Source: Spirosoma terrae
GTDB lineage: Bacteria > Bacteroidota > Bacteroidia > Cytophagales > Spirosomataceae
DNA: 64,000 bases
Direction of reading: 5' to 3'
NCBI RefSeq assembly: GCF_010435915.1
Contig: NZ_JAAFZH010000004.1
Location: 124,001 to 188,000, forward strand
Part shown: positions 1 to 8,028 of the stretch, one piece after another
How positions within the stretch are numbered: the first letter of the stretch is position 1
Layout: the number at the start of each line of letters is the position of its first letter
Notes under the pieces: model-generated
What the model was told of the DNA's origin: nothing
Databases searched by the model: none
Seen by the model: only the letters and a program-made list of their open reading frames with translations
Position numbers and translations under genes: made by a program

Positions 1-788
1 ACGTCGAAAATGGCGGCAGTATAGTAGCTACGTTTGAAACGTCGCTTTATGATGAGGAAGGCCGACAACGACCTGATTTCGGGCTGGCGAATTTGTTTGG
101 CGTGTCGTTCGACAAAAACGTTGACGGGCCCATGCGTAACAGCTACTTACAGTTACGTACCGACGCGAAGAACAGTCAGACGCAGGTTATTCTCAACGGG
201 CTCGACGATACGCCACGGATTATTAACTCGATCTATAAAGTTAACGTTAAACCAACCGCTGCTACGTTCCCTAGTCCGGTCACGTTGATCCCGACTTATC
301 CGGATTTACCCATGGAGGATGTTTACCCCCGTATTGCCGAAACGGATACCCGAGAATTGTATTTGCAACAGGTTGGTAAAGGGCGAGTCGCTTATATTCC
401 CGGCGACATGGATCGGTCGTTCTGGCAAATGCTCAGTATTGATCATGGTCAACTGCTGAGTAATGTGGTTCGGTGGGCACTCGACGAGGAACCCATAACC
501 GAAGTACAGGGACCGGGCGTTATCGATGTTAATGTATGGCGACAGGATAAATCGATGACGGTTCATCTGGTCAATTTAACGAATCCGATGATGATGAAAG
601 GGCCATTCAGAGAACTGATTCCGGTAGAGGCAACGGTCGTTGTTCAGGTTCCAAAAGGCGCTAAAGTGACTGACGTAAAACTCCTGATGAGCGAGCAGAA
701 GCCCAAATTTGAGGTGAAGGGAGGGAAAGTAACGGTATCCGTCCCTAAAATTCTCGATCATGAGATCGTCGCCCTGGATTTAGCCTGA
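1..788 (+). CDS. C-terminal part of a glycosidase-like protein (5' end outside window)
   Basis: An open frame runs in from the left edge (codons in phase with base 3) and stops at 786-788, giving about 261 residues. The visible part begins with a Gly-rich strand and a segment containing LYDEEGRQRPDFGLANLFGV, which resembles the beta-galactosidase trimerisation/glutamine-amidotransferase-like fold at the end of GH42-like and GHL6-like hypothetical glycosyl hydrolases. A later stretch reads GKGRVAYIPGDMDRSFW, the usual 'open cash-box' strand of that fold, followed by a beta-rich C-terminal domain. The GHL6-type protein at 4706-6850 has the same order of regions. The catalytic barrel is not in the window, so substrate and activity cannot be read. 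It is followed by a hairpin and then the permease gene on the same strand. Confidence 0.75.
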   Translation, partial: VENGGSIVATFETSLYDEEGRQRPDFGLANLFGVSFDKNVDGPMRNSYLQLRTDAKNSQTQVILNGLDDTPRIINSIYKVNVKPTAATFPSPVTLIPTYPDLPMEDVYPRIAETDTRELYLQQVGKGRVAYIPGDMDRSFWQMLSIDHGQLLSNVVRWALDEEPITEVQGPGVIDVNVWRQDKSMTVHLVNLTNPMMMKGPFRELIPVEATVVVQVPKGAKVTDVKLLMSEQKPKFEVKGGKVTVSVPKILDHEIVALDLA

Positions 789-807
789 TGTATTTATTCC
801 GAAGAAC

Positions 808-834
808 TGTCCGCTCCCGTTTTTGGAGCGGACA
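808..834 (+). terminator. Stem-loop after the glycosidase-like gene
   Basis: A perfect 10-bp stem (TGTCCGCTCC / GGAGCGGACA) with a 7-nt T-rich loop begins 20 bases after the stop codon. No T-run follows the stem, so it may be a weak terminator or a 3' mRNA stabiliser rather than a full stop before the permease gene. Confidence 0.5.
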
Positions 835-870
835 CCTAGTAAAATAGTATAAACCAACTGAATACAACTC

Positions 871-2640
871 ATGATCTGGAAACAAGTAATTGATCCGTTC
901 AACAGTATTGCGTTATCGGTTTTGGTGGCCGCCGTGCCTATCCTGTTTATTTTCTGGGCGCTGATTATCCGAAAAATGAAAGGATATCAGGCCAGTCTGA
1001 TCGCAACGGGCATTGCGATGCTCATTGCCATTCTGGTGTATGGTATGCCCGTCAAACTCGCCTTGCTGTCGGCGGCTCACGGCGCCTTGTACGGCCTATT
1101 CCCGATCTGCTGGCTGGTGCTTATGGCGGTGTTTCTGTTCAACCTCACCGTCAAAAGTGGTCAGTTTGAGATCATAAAACACTACATGGCCTCAATCACC
1201 TCTGACCGGCGTTTGCAGGCGTTGCTTATTGCCTTTTCGTTTGGTTCTTTTCTGGAAGGAACGGCTGGTTTTGGGGCTCCCGTTGCGATTACGGCCGCCA
1301 TGCTGGTAGGACTTGGCTTTAATCCACTCTATGCATCGGGTATCTGTCTGATTGCCAACACCGCACCCGTGGCTTTCGGATCGATTGGCATTCCCATTAC
1401 AGTAGCATCGCAGGTATCGGGCATTCCCGAACTACCGATTTCCCAGATGGTTGGCCGAACGCTGCCGATTCTGTCGGTTATGTTGCCATTTTATCTGGTC
1501 AGCATTATTGCCGGTGTAAAAAAAGCGCAGGAAGTTGGCCCGGCGGTGCTGGTTTCCGGTATTTCGTTTGCGTTTCTCCAGTACTTTTCCTCCAACTTCC
1601 TCGGTCCTGCCCTCCCTGATGTTATCGCCGGGTTAGGATCGATCGTTTGCCTGATGGTTTTCCTACGCTTCTGGAAACCCAAAACCATCTGGCGCTTTGC
1701 CAATGAACCAGCGGCTACCCTCAACACCGACATCAGCTACACCAACGGACAGCTTCTTCGGGCCTGGTCGCCTTTTCTGGTCCTGACAATTATGGTAATT
1801 GCCTGGGGGATTCAGCCTATTAAAGACGCGCTGAACACGGCAGGTATGACCCAATTTGAGTTTCCTGGCCTGCATAATGCGATCCAGGGAGAAGATGGAA
1901 CACTACTTGCGAAGGTGTTCAAACTGAATTATCTGTCGGCAGCCGGAACAGCCATTCTGATTGCTGCCCTTATCGCCATTCCGTTGGTGGGGCTGACGTA
2001 TAGCGAAGGTCTAAGTGTATGCGGAGCCACGGTAAACCAGCTCAAATTCCCGATCCTGACCATCGCTTCCGTGCTGGCTTTTGCGTACATTCTGAATGAT
2101 TCGGGCATTACGCTTACGCTGGCCGATGTGTTGGCCAACACAGGCATTTTATTCCCGTTTTTCGCTCCTGTACTAGGCTGGCTAGGTGTTTTCATCACGG
2201 GTTCCGATACGTCGGCCAATGCGTTGTTCAGTAAGCTTCAGTACGCTACAGCCCAATCGATTGGTGTTGATCCGGTGGTTACGGTGGGGGCCAATATTTC
2301 AGGGGGCGTTGTCGGTAAAATGATTTCTCCTCAATCCATCGCCGTTGCAGCGGCAGCGGGCAATCTGGTCGGTAAAGAATCAGAGCTATTCCGGTTTACG
2401 GTGAAACACAGTTTTATCATGCTGTTCTTCATCTGCCTAATCGTACTGGCGCAGGCGTATGCCCTGAAATGGCTGATTCCTACCTATGAAATGCTGGGCA
2501 GCCAGAAAGCGGCTGTCTCGCCAGACGTAACGAAAGGCTACACGTACCTGGTTGTGCTCGCGGTTATACTGGCCGCTCTTGCCGTAACCATCCTGACTAC
2601 TGCCAAAACAAAAAAAGAAACGCCTGATTTAGCAAACTAA
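871..2640 (+). CDS. lctP: LctP-family lactate/glycolate permease
   Basis: This 589-residue, very hydrophobic protein has the length and layout of the L-lactate permease family (LctP/LldP, GlcA), which imports lactate, glycolate and related 2-hydroxy acids with protons. Around a dozen membrane segments are visible. Family-like conserved stretches include SFLEGTAGFGAPVAITAAML near residues 125-145, a repeat-like glycine-rich segment around GSIGIPITVASQVSG, and GSDTSANALFSKLQ followed by GANISGGVVGKMISPQSIA in the last third. It starts at an ATG with no clear Shine-Dalgarno sequence. The downstream genes are an isomerase, a hydroxypyruvate-reductase-like enzyme and a glycerate kinase, so the natural substrate may be glycerate, glycolate or a related acid instead of lactate; that is inference from context. 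Confidence 0.92.
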   Translation: MIWKQVIDPFNSIALSVLVAAVPILFIFWALIIRKMKGYQASLIATGIAMLIAILVYGMPVKLALLSAAHGALYGLFPICWLVLMAVFLFNLTVKSGQFEIIKHYMASITSDRRLQALLIAFSFGSFLEGTAGFGAPVAITAAMLVGLGFNPLYASGICLIANTAPVAFGSIGIPITVASQVSGIPELPISQMVGRTLPILSVMLPFYLVSIIAGVKKAQEVGPAVLVSGISFAFLQYFSSNFLGPALPDVIAGLGSIVCLMVFLRFWKPKTIWRFANEPAATLNTDISYTNGQLLRAWSPFLVLTIMVIAWGIQPIKDALNTAGMTQFEFPGLHNAIQGEDGTLLAKVFKLNYLSAAGTAILIAALIAIPLVGLTYSEGLSVCGATVNQLKFPILTIASVLAFAYILNDSGITLTLADVLANTGILFPFFAPVLGWLGVFITGSDTSANALFSKLQYATAQSIGVDPVVTVGANISGGVVGKMISPQSIAVAAAAGNLVGKESELFRFTVKHSFIMLFFICLIVLAQAYALKWLIPTYEMLGSQKAAVSPDVTKGYTYLVVLAVILAALAVTILTTAKTKKETPDLAN

Positions 2641-2660
2641 CTTACGCAACCCACCTTACC

Positions 2661-3572
2661 ATGAATGCACCACTTTGTAACTACATGACTGTTGGTTTAG
2701 TCCATTTTATGGCCTTTCCCGAGACAATGCGAGGACACGGCCCGATTCTGGAAACCATCAAAAAGGTAGTGCTGGATGATTATTTTTCCGCTATAGAAAT
2801 CACAACGGTAAACGATCCTGGCGTACGACAGAAAGTTAAAAGCCTGCTCGAATCGTCGCATATGCAGGTAGCCTTTGCCGCTCAACCCCGCCTTCTGACA
2901 ACGGGTCTTAACCTCAACGACACCAATGAAGAAGGCCGCCAGAAAGCGTTGGCCAATGTAAAAGAAGGTATCGATCAGGCGTATGAACTAGGTGCTACCG
3001 GCTTTTCTTTTCTGAGCGGCATTTACGACGAAGCCCGGAAAGAGGAAGCCTTTGATCGGCTAGTCGATTCAACGAACGAAATCTGCGCCTATGCCAAAAG
3101 CAAGGGCGATCTGAAAATTTCGCTTGAAGTGTTTGATTACGATGTCGATAAGAAATCGTTGGTTGGTCCGGCTAGCCTTGCACTACGTTACGCGCAGACG
3201 ATTCGTAAAACGCACGATCATTTTGGCCTGATGGTCGATTTGAGCCACATCCCGCTGATTCACGAAACCATCGAAGAGTCGCTCCTGCCCGTTAAAGACT
3301 ATATAACCCATGCACATATTGGCAACTGTGTGGTCAAGAGCCCCGATATGCCCGCTTATGGCGACGTACACCCCCGTTTTGGCTTTCCCAACGGCGAAAA
3401 CGACGTAGCAGAAGTAACGCATTACCTGAAAGTTTTGCTGGATATTGGTTATTTAAATACTGAAAATCCGCCAATAGTCAGTTTTGAGGTTAAACCATTT
3501 GGCGATGAAGACCCCGATGTCGTAATTGCCAACGCCAAACGGACGCTAAACCTGGCCTGGGCGCGCGTTTAG
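2661..3572 (+). CDS. Sugar phosphate isomerase/epimerase-like TIM-barrel protein
   Basis: The 303-residue product fits the xylose-isomerase-like TIM-barrel family (AP endonuclease family 2 fold). Candidate divalent-metal ligands sit where the family places them: the Glu in ISLEVFDYD near residue 155, LMVDLSHIP near residue 192, HAHIGN near residue 217, and the Glu in SFEVKP near residue 275. Members include hydroxypyruvate isomerase and various ketose epimerases; this one is about 40 residues longer than Hyi. It starts 20 bases after the permease stop and ends just before the dehydrogenase, so the three genes are probably one transcript. Interconversion of hydroxypyruvate and tartronate semialdehyde would suit the neighbours, but a sugar epimerase is equally possible. 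Confidence 0.8.
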   Translation: MNAPLCNYMTVGLVHFMAFPETMRGHGPILETIKKVVLDDYFSAIEITTVNDPGVRQKVKSLLESSHMQVAFAAQPRLLTTGLNLNDTNEEGRQKALANVKEGIDQAYELGATGFSFLSGIYDEARKEEAFDRLVDSTNEICAYAKSKGDLKISLEVFDYDVDKKSLVGPASLALRYAQTIRKTHDHFGLMVDLSHIPLIHETIEESLLPVKDYITHAHIGNCVVKSPDMPAYGDVHPRFGFPNGENDVAEVTHYLKVLLDIGYLNTENPPIVSFEVKPFGDEDPDVVIANAKRTLNLAWARV

Positions 3573-3611
3573 GTGATCCTATTTTTTAGAGTTAACGAGA
3601 CATTATCAACG

Positions 3612-4571
3612 ATGAAGATTGTAGTATTGGATGGCTACACCCTAAACCCCGGCGACCTGACCTGGGAGGGTTTAGAAAAATTAGGCGAACTAACCGTATA
3701 CGACCGTACTCCTGCCGATCAGGTGGTGGAACGCGCCAAAGACGCCGACATCATTTTTACGAATAAAACCCCGCTGGGTAAGGATGTACTGGCAGATTTA
3801 CCCGCTGTAAAATTCATCGGCGTCCTGGCAACGGGTTATAACATCATCGATACCGACACGGCCAAAAGCAAAGGAATCGTTGTCAGCAACGTACCGGGCT
3901 ATAGTACCATGTCGGTTGTTCAGCTGACGTTTGCGTTGCTGCTCGAACTAACCCTTCACGTTCAACGCCACAGCGATTCGGTTAGGGATGGTAAATGGGC
4001 GCGCTCCGCCGATTTCTGTTTCTGGGATTATCCGCTTATCGAGCTGGCGGATAAAACAATGGGCATCATCGGTTTCGGAAGCATTGGCGAAAAAGTAGCC
4101 GACGTAGCAACCGCCTTTGGCATGAACGTTATCGGGTCAAAACGGCATCAGACCGATCAGTCACACCGGAAAAATTTCCGGTGGGCCGACATACCGGAAC
4201 TACTTCGTGAATCGGATGTGGTGAGTGTCCATACTCCCTTAACCCCCGATACGCAGGGACTGATGAACAAAGAAACGCTGGCCCTGATGAAACCATCGGC
4301 TTTCCTGCTCAATACGTCGAGGGGGCCACTTGTTGTCGATCAGGATCTGGCCGATGCCCTCAACAACGGCGTGATTGCGGGAGCCGGTATCGACGTATTA
4401 TCGAAGGAGCCGCCCGCAGCCGACAATCCTTTGTTTACGGCCAAAAACTGCCTGATCACTCCCCATATTGCCTGGGCAACCAAAGAAGCCAGAACCCGAC
4501 TGATGGCTATTACGATCGACAACCTGTCGGCATTTTTAGCCGGCAATCCAGTCAACGTAGTGAATAAGTAA
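3612..4571 (+). CDS. D-2-hydroxyacid dehydrogenase, hydroxypyruvate reductase type
   Basis: This 319-residue NAD(P)-dependent enzyme resembles HprA-type glycerate dehydrogenase, which interconverts hydroxypyruvate and D-glycerate; the N-terminus MKIVVLDGYTLNPGDLTWEG is typical. The Rossmann motif GFGSIG lies at residues 154-159. The catalytic triad of the family is present as Arg237 (TSRGPLV), Glu266 (SKEPP) and His285 (TPHIAW). The frame is open back to a GTG at 3573 directly after the isomerase stop, but the ATG at 3612 gives the normal family N-terminus, so it is chosen. A strong terminator follows. With the glycerate kinase downstream it supplies D-glycerate to glycolysis; reduction of glyoxylate is a possible side activity. 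Confidence 0.9.
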   Translation: MKIVVLDGYTLNPGDLTWEGLEKLGELTVYDRTPADQVVERAKDADIIFTNKTPLGKDVLADLPAVKFIGVLATGYNIIDTDTAKSKGIVVSNVPGYSTMSVVQLTFALLLELTLHVQRHSDSVRDGKWARSADFCFWDYPLIELADKTMGIIGFGSIGEKVADVATAFGMNVIGSKRHQTDQSHRKNFRWADIPELLRESDVVSVHTPLTPDTQGLMNKETLALMKPSAFLLNTSRGPLVVDQDLADALNNGVIAGAGIDVLSKEPPAADNPLFTAKNCLITPHIAWATKEARTRLMAITIDNLSAFLAGNPVNVVNK

Positions 4572-4600
4572 CTGGTAAGCGTAGTAACAGGCATTCCAGC

Positions 4601-4634
4601 AGGTGCTTATTCGTAACCATCCGAATAAGCACCT
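4601..4634 (+). terminator. Rho-independent terminator after the dehydrogenase gene
   Basis: A perfect 13-bp stem (AGGTGCTTATTCG / CGAATAAGCACCT) with an 8-nt loop is followed by TTATTATTTC on the plus strand. It closes the permease-isomerase-dehydrogenase transcript, 30 bases after the dehydrogenase stop. Confidence 0.8.
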
Positions 4635-4641
4635 TTATTAT

Positions 4642-4682
4642 TTCACTACGTAATGTTTTTCGCGTTCCCGCTACGTAGTGAA
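4642..4682 (+). promoter_or_regulatory. Stem-loop in the leader of the GHL6-type gene
   Basis: A perfect 11-bp inverted repeat (TTCACTACGTA / TACGTAGTGAA) with a 19-nt spacer ends 23 bases before the ATG at 4706. It lies between the upstream terminator and the glycosidase-like gene, so it could be an operator or a 5' leader hairpin. No promoter consensus is clear around it. Confidence 0.4.
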
Positions 4683-4705
4683 CTGATTTCCCTAACCCAG
4701 TAACC

Positions 4706-6850
4706 ATGACTCGTTTTTTTCTCTTCCTGTCAGTCCTCCTGTTACATCGGAACGTACTGATTGGCCAACCAGCATCCAGAAATACGTCAGTACGTTCCGC
4801 CAAAATTGATCCGGGCAGTTATGACGGAACGTGGTGGAATCGGACTCCTATCCGACTGATCCAAACGAACCTCCGCGAAACCGATGCGCTGATGGATGTA
4901 GACGCCTACGTGCAGTCAATGGTGGCGGCCTCGGCTAACGTAGTGATGCTGAATGTAGGTGGCATTGTGGCTAATTATCCAACCAAGCTCGATTATCATT
5001 ATCAAAATCCCTACCTCAACAACAGAGATCTGGTCGGTGAGCTGGTCAAAAAACTACACGCAAAAGGCATCAAAGTAATCGGCCGGTTCGACTTCAGTAA
5101 AATCAATGAACGATACGCCGACCAGAAACCGGAGTGGTTATACGTCAGCACCAGCGGCAAACACGTTCATGTCAATGGTCAGTCGCATACCTGTCCCAAT
5201 GGTGGCTATCAGCAGGAATATAGTTTTGAGATTTTGAAGGAAGCGATCACGACCTATCCGCTCGATGGCATATTCTTTAACATGATCGGCTATACCACTA
5301 CGGATTATGGCGGAACGTACCACGGAATTTGCCAGTGCGGCAGTTGCAAAAAACGATTTCAAACTGAAACCGGTATGGAGCTGCCTACCAAAGCAGATAT
5401 GGCCGATCCTGTTTTCAGACGATACAATACGTTCAAAAAAACGACCGCCGATGAGTTGTTCTACAAAATAGGCGACTACGTTAAAAAGTTAAACCCTACT
5501 CTGATCATCAATACGTACTCAGACGCTGGTGTCGATATGATTCGAGACGAATCGAGCAGTTGGCTTACCGATACGTACGAATGGAATTACTCTGGAACCG
5601 ACCATGTCAAACGCGTTCTAGGCTCGTATAAAACCAAAACACCCAGTAACGTTTTCATTCATTTTATTGCAATCCCATTCCGCCATACGGCAACCTCCCC
5701 CAATATTGGCCGGGTGTGGCTACTTGGTAACATGCTGAATGGTGCTCCACTCGATTACAACGTTATTGGAACTCTGCTGAATCAGGAAGATCGGGTCTTT
5801 ATTCCCATCATGAATGATCTGTATGGATTCCATAAAAAAAACGAGCAGTACTTCACCAATCTTAAACCCATCTCCCATGTCGGCCTGATTAAAGGTTCCG
5901 AAAAAGAATACAGGGGCTTGATTAAGTTGCTGTCGGAGGAGCACATCATGTACGACATCATCGAACCCAAAACGATTGGTCAGGAATCAGCTCCTCGGCC
6001 CTTACAGGATTACGACACCATTATTCTGGGCGACGTAACGAATATGTCGGACCAGCAGGCCGCTCAACTCGATGAGTACGTGAAGCAGGGCGGCAAACTA
6101 CTCGCAACGGGATTCAGCTCGACCAACGACGAAACGGGAAAACCCATGAACGCCATTCGTTTACAATCGCTGGGCGTATCAACTGATTATGACGTATTCC
6201 CCCGAACCAACTCAACGTATCTGCAGCTATCCAACAAAGATAGACAAGCGCTGGGTACCAGCCAGTTTAAGGATCTGGACCTAGTCATGCTATATTCCGA
6301 TTTCCTGAAATGTAAACCTGCAGCATCTGCCCAACCCTACCTGCGACTCCTACCGTCTGTTCGGTTTGGTCCACCCGAAAAATCATACTACACCGATACC
6401 GACCTATCCGACTCGCCGGGCTTGATTATCAACACGTATGGCAAAGGACAAACGGTTTTTATTCCGTGGCGGCTTGGAACCCAGTATGAATTTAAGGGCC
6501 ATCATGGTCATCGTGCCCTTTTCGCTTCTGCTGTTCAGACCATTTTCAAAACTTCTTCCTCGCTCTCAACCGATGCCTCTCCCCTTTTGGAAATGACGCA
6601 TATGGCTAACCGGGGAGGTGCTTTTGAATGGATTGGTCTGATCAATCATTCGGGTCAACTGGGCGCGTCCTTGCGTGAACCGGTTCCGATTATACAGACG
6701 GCAGTTCGGTTCAGGCCAACCAAACCTATTAAAGCGTTGAGACTGATGCGCTCAGAACAGAACGTACCGTTCAGCCAGAAAAATGGCTGGGTCGAATGCA
6801 CCGTTCCTAGAGTAGAAGACTTCGAACTGCTGGTTTGCTTGTATAAGTAA
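4706..6850 (+). CDS. Secreted GHL6-type putative glycosyl hydrolase
   Basis: The 714-residue product has an N-terminal signal peptide (hydrophobic residues about 3-19, likely cut near GQPAS). A TIM-barrel region follows, matching hypothetical glycosyl hydrolase 6 (GHL6): VVMLNVGGIVANYPTKL, KGIKVIGRFDFSKIN and LDGIFFNMIGY are barrel-strand ends. A Cys-containing CQCGSC segment follows at about residue 215. Residues about 410-610 form a glutamine-amidotransferase-like/beta-galactosidase trimerisation domain (YDTIILGDVTNMS, GGKLLATGF), and the end is a beta-rich domain. Substrate is unknown. The partial protein at the left edge has the same C-terminal architecture, so two such enzymes flank the permease block. 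It starts after a terminator and a leader hairpin, so it may have its own promoter. Confidence 0.75.
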   Translation: MTRFFLFLSVLLLHRNVLIGQPASRNTSVRSAKIDPGSYDGTWWNRTPIRLIQTNLRETDALMDVDAYVQSMVAASANVVMLNVGGIVANYPTKLDYHYQNPYLNNRDLVGELVKKLHAKGIKVIGRFDFSKINERYADQKPEWLYVSTSGKHVHVNGQSHTCPNGGYQQEYSFEILKEAITTYPLDGIFFNMIGYTTTDYGGTYHGICQCGSCKKRFQTETGMELPTKADMADPVFRRYNTFKKTTADELFYKIGDYVKKLNPTLIINTYSDAGVDMIRDESSSWLTDTYEWNYSGTDHVKRVLGSYKTKTPSNVFIHFIAIPFRHTATSPNIGRVWLLGNMLNGAPLDYNVIGTLLNQEDRVFIPIMNDLYGFHKKNEQYFTNLKPISHVGLIKGSEKEYRGLIKLLSEEHIMYDIIEPKTIGQESAPRPLQDYDTIILGDVTNMSDQQAAQLDEYVKQGGKLLATGFSSTNDETGKPMNAIRLQSLGVSTDYDVFPRTNSTYLQLSNKDRQALGTSQFKDLDLVMLYSDFLKCKPAASAQPYLRLLPSVRFGPPEKSYYTDTDLSDSPGLIINTYGKGQTVFIPWRLGTQYEFKGHHGHRALFASAVQTIFKTSSSLSTDASPLLEMTHMANRGGAFEWIGLINHSGQLGASLREPVPIIQTAVRFRPTKPIKALRLMRSEQNVPFSQKNGWVECTVPRVEDFELLVCLYK

Positions 6851-6885
6851 GATTCCTCAACTATCGATTCCCCCACTCTCTTTCT

Positions 6886-8028
6886 ATGACTCCCACTCGG
6901 ATTCTCATCGCTCCTAATGCCTTTAAACACAGTCTGGAAGCTCCAGAGGCTGCTTTAGCTATTCAGCAGGGTTTTCAGCAAAGTCGACTCACTTGTGTCT
7001 GCGACTGTTTCCCGGTTGGTGATGGTGGTGATGGAACCGGCGAATTGATGATTCAGAAACTCAACGGCTCACAGATTACAAGCCGGGTTAATGACCCATT
7101 TGGCAATCCCATTGATGCCAGCTTTGGGATCGTGAATGAAGGCCAAACGGCGGTGATCGAAATGGCGAATGCATCCGGTATTCGGCTGGTCAGGGCAGAC
7201 GATCTCAACCCGTTAAAAGCAACCTCCTTCGGTACTGGCGAACAGATCAAATTAGCCCTGGAGAAGGGCGTTAGTAAGCTGGTACTGGCCATTGGCGGTT
7301 CAGCAACCGTAGATGGTGGAACGGGTATACTTCGGGCGCTGGGTATTCGCTTTCTGGATACAACGGGCCAGGAATTAGCCACTCCTGAACAGCTTTCTGA
7401 TTTGGCCACAATCGATACGTCGGGGCTGGATGAACGTATTCGCCAGTGTGAGATAACCATTTTGTGCGATGTCGACAATACGTTGCTCGGGCCTGATGGA
7501 TCGGCCGCCGTTTTTGGTCCTCAGAAAGGAGCAACACCTCAAATGGTCCAGCAGCTCGATGCCAGTCTAGCCAGATTTGCCCGTATTGCTCACCAGCAAA
7601 CGGGTATCGATATGACTGTCCTTAAGCATGGGGGAGCAGCCGGTGGTGTTGCCGCTGGTTTACACACGTTTCTTAACGCGAAACTGGTGAATGGGATCGA
7701 TTTCTTTCTGGAGTTTACGAATTTTGACCAGGCTGTCTCACAGGCCGATCTGGTTATTACCGGTGAAGGTAGTATCGATGAACAAACCCTCCAGGGGAAA
7801 GGACCGTATGGCGTTGCGTATCAGGCTAAATTGCGGAATCTGCCTGTTATTGGTCTTGCGGGAAAAATACCTTTAGAGCCCTCTGAACAACTAAACGACT
7901 ATTTTGACACGCTGCTTGCTATCGGCAATGGACCCACCGATTTGAGCAATGCTCTGGCCAGTACACGTACCAATTTGATTCGGGTGGCCACTCAATTAGG
8001 TAATCTGCTAGCTCAAATTAACGCCTGA
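6886..8028 (+). CDS. Glycerate kinase (GarK/GlxK family)
   Basis: The 380-residue protein matches the length and motifs of the glycerate kinase family that phosphorylates D-glycerate with ATP, usually to 2-phosphoglycerate. It opens with RILIAPNAFKHSLEAPEAA, then shows VGDGGDGTGELM, LAIGGSATVDGGTGILRALG, HGGAAGGVAAGLHTFL and ITGEGSIDEQTLQGKGPYGV, all characteristic glycine-rich segments. It begins 35 bases after the GHL6-type gene and is probably cotranscribed with it. With the hydroxypyruvate-reductase-like enzyme upstream it completes a short path from hydroxypyruvate to glycolysis. Its TGA stop abuts the stop of the convergent gene on the other strand with no space between. Confidence 0.92.
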   Translation: MTPTRILIAPNAFKHSLEAPEAALAIQQGFQQSRLTCVCDCFPVGDGGDGTGELMIQKLNGSQITSRVNDPFGNPIDASFGIVNEGQTAVIEMANASGIRLVRADDLNPLKATSFGTGEQIKLALEKGVSKLVLAIGGSATVDGGTGILRALGIRFLDTTGQELATPEQLSDLATIDTSGLDERIRQCEITILCDVDNTLLGPDGSAAVFGPQKGATPQMVQQLDASLARFARIAHQQTGIDMTVLKHGGAAGGVAAGLHTFLNAKLVNGIDFFLEFTNFDQAVSQADLVITGEGSIDEQTLQGKGPYGVAYQAKLRNLPVIGLAGKIPLEPSEQLNDYFDTLLAIGNGPTDLSNALASTRTNLIRVATQLGNLLAQINA

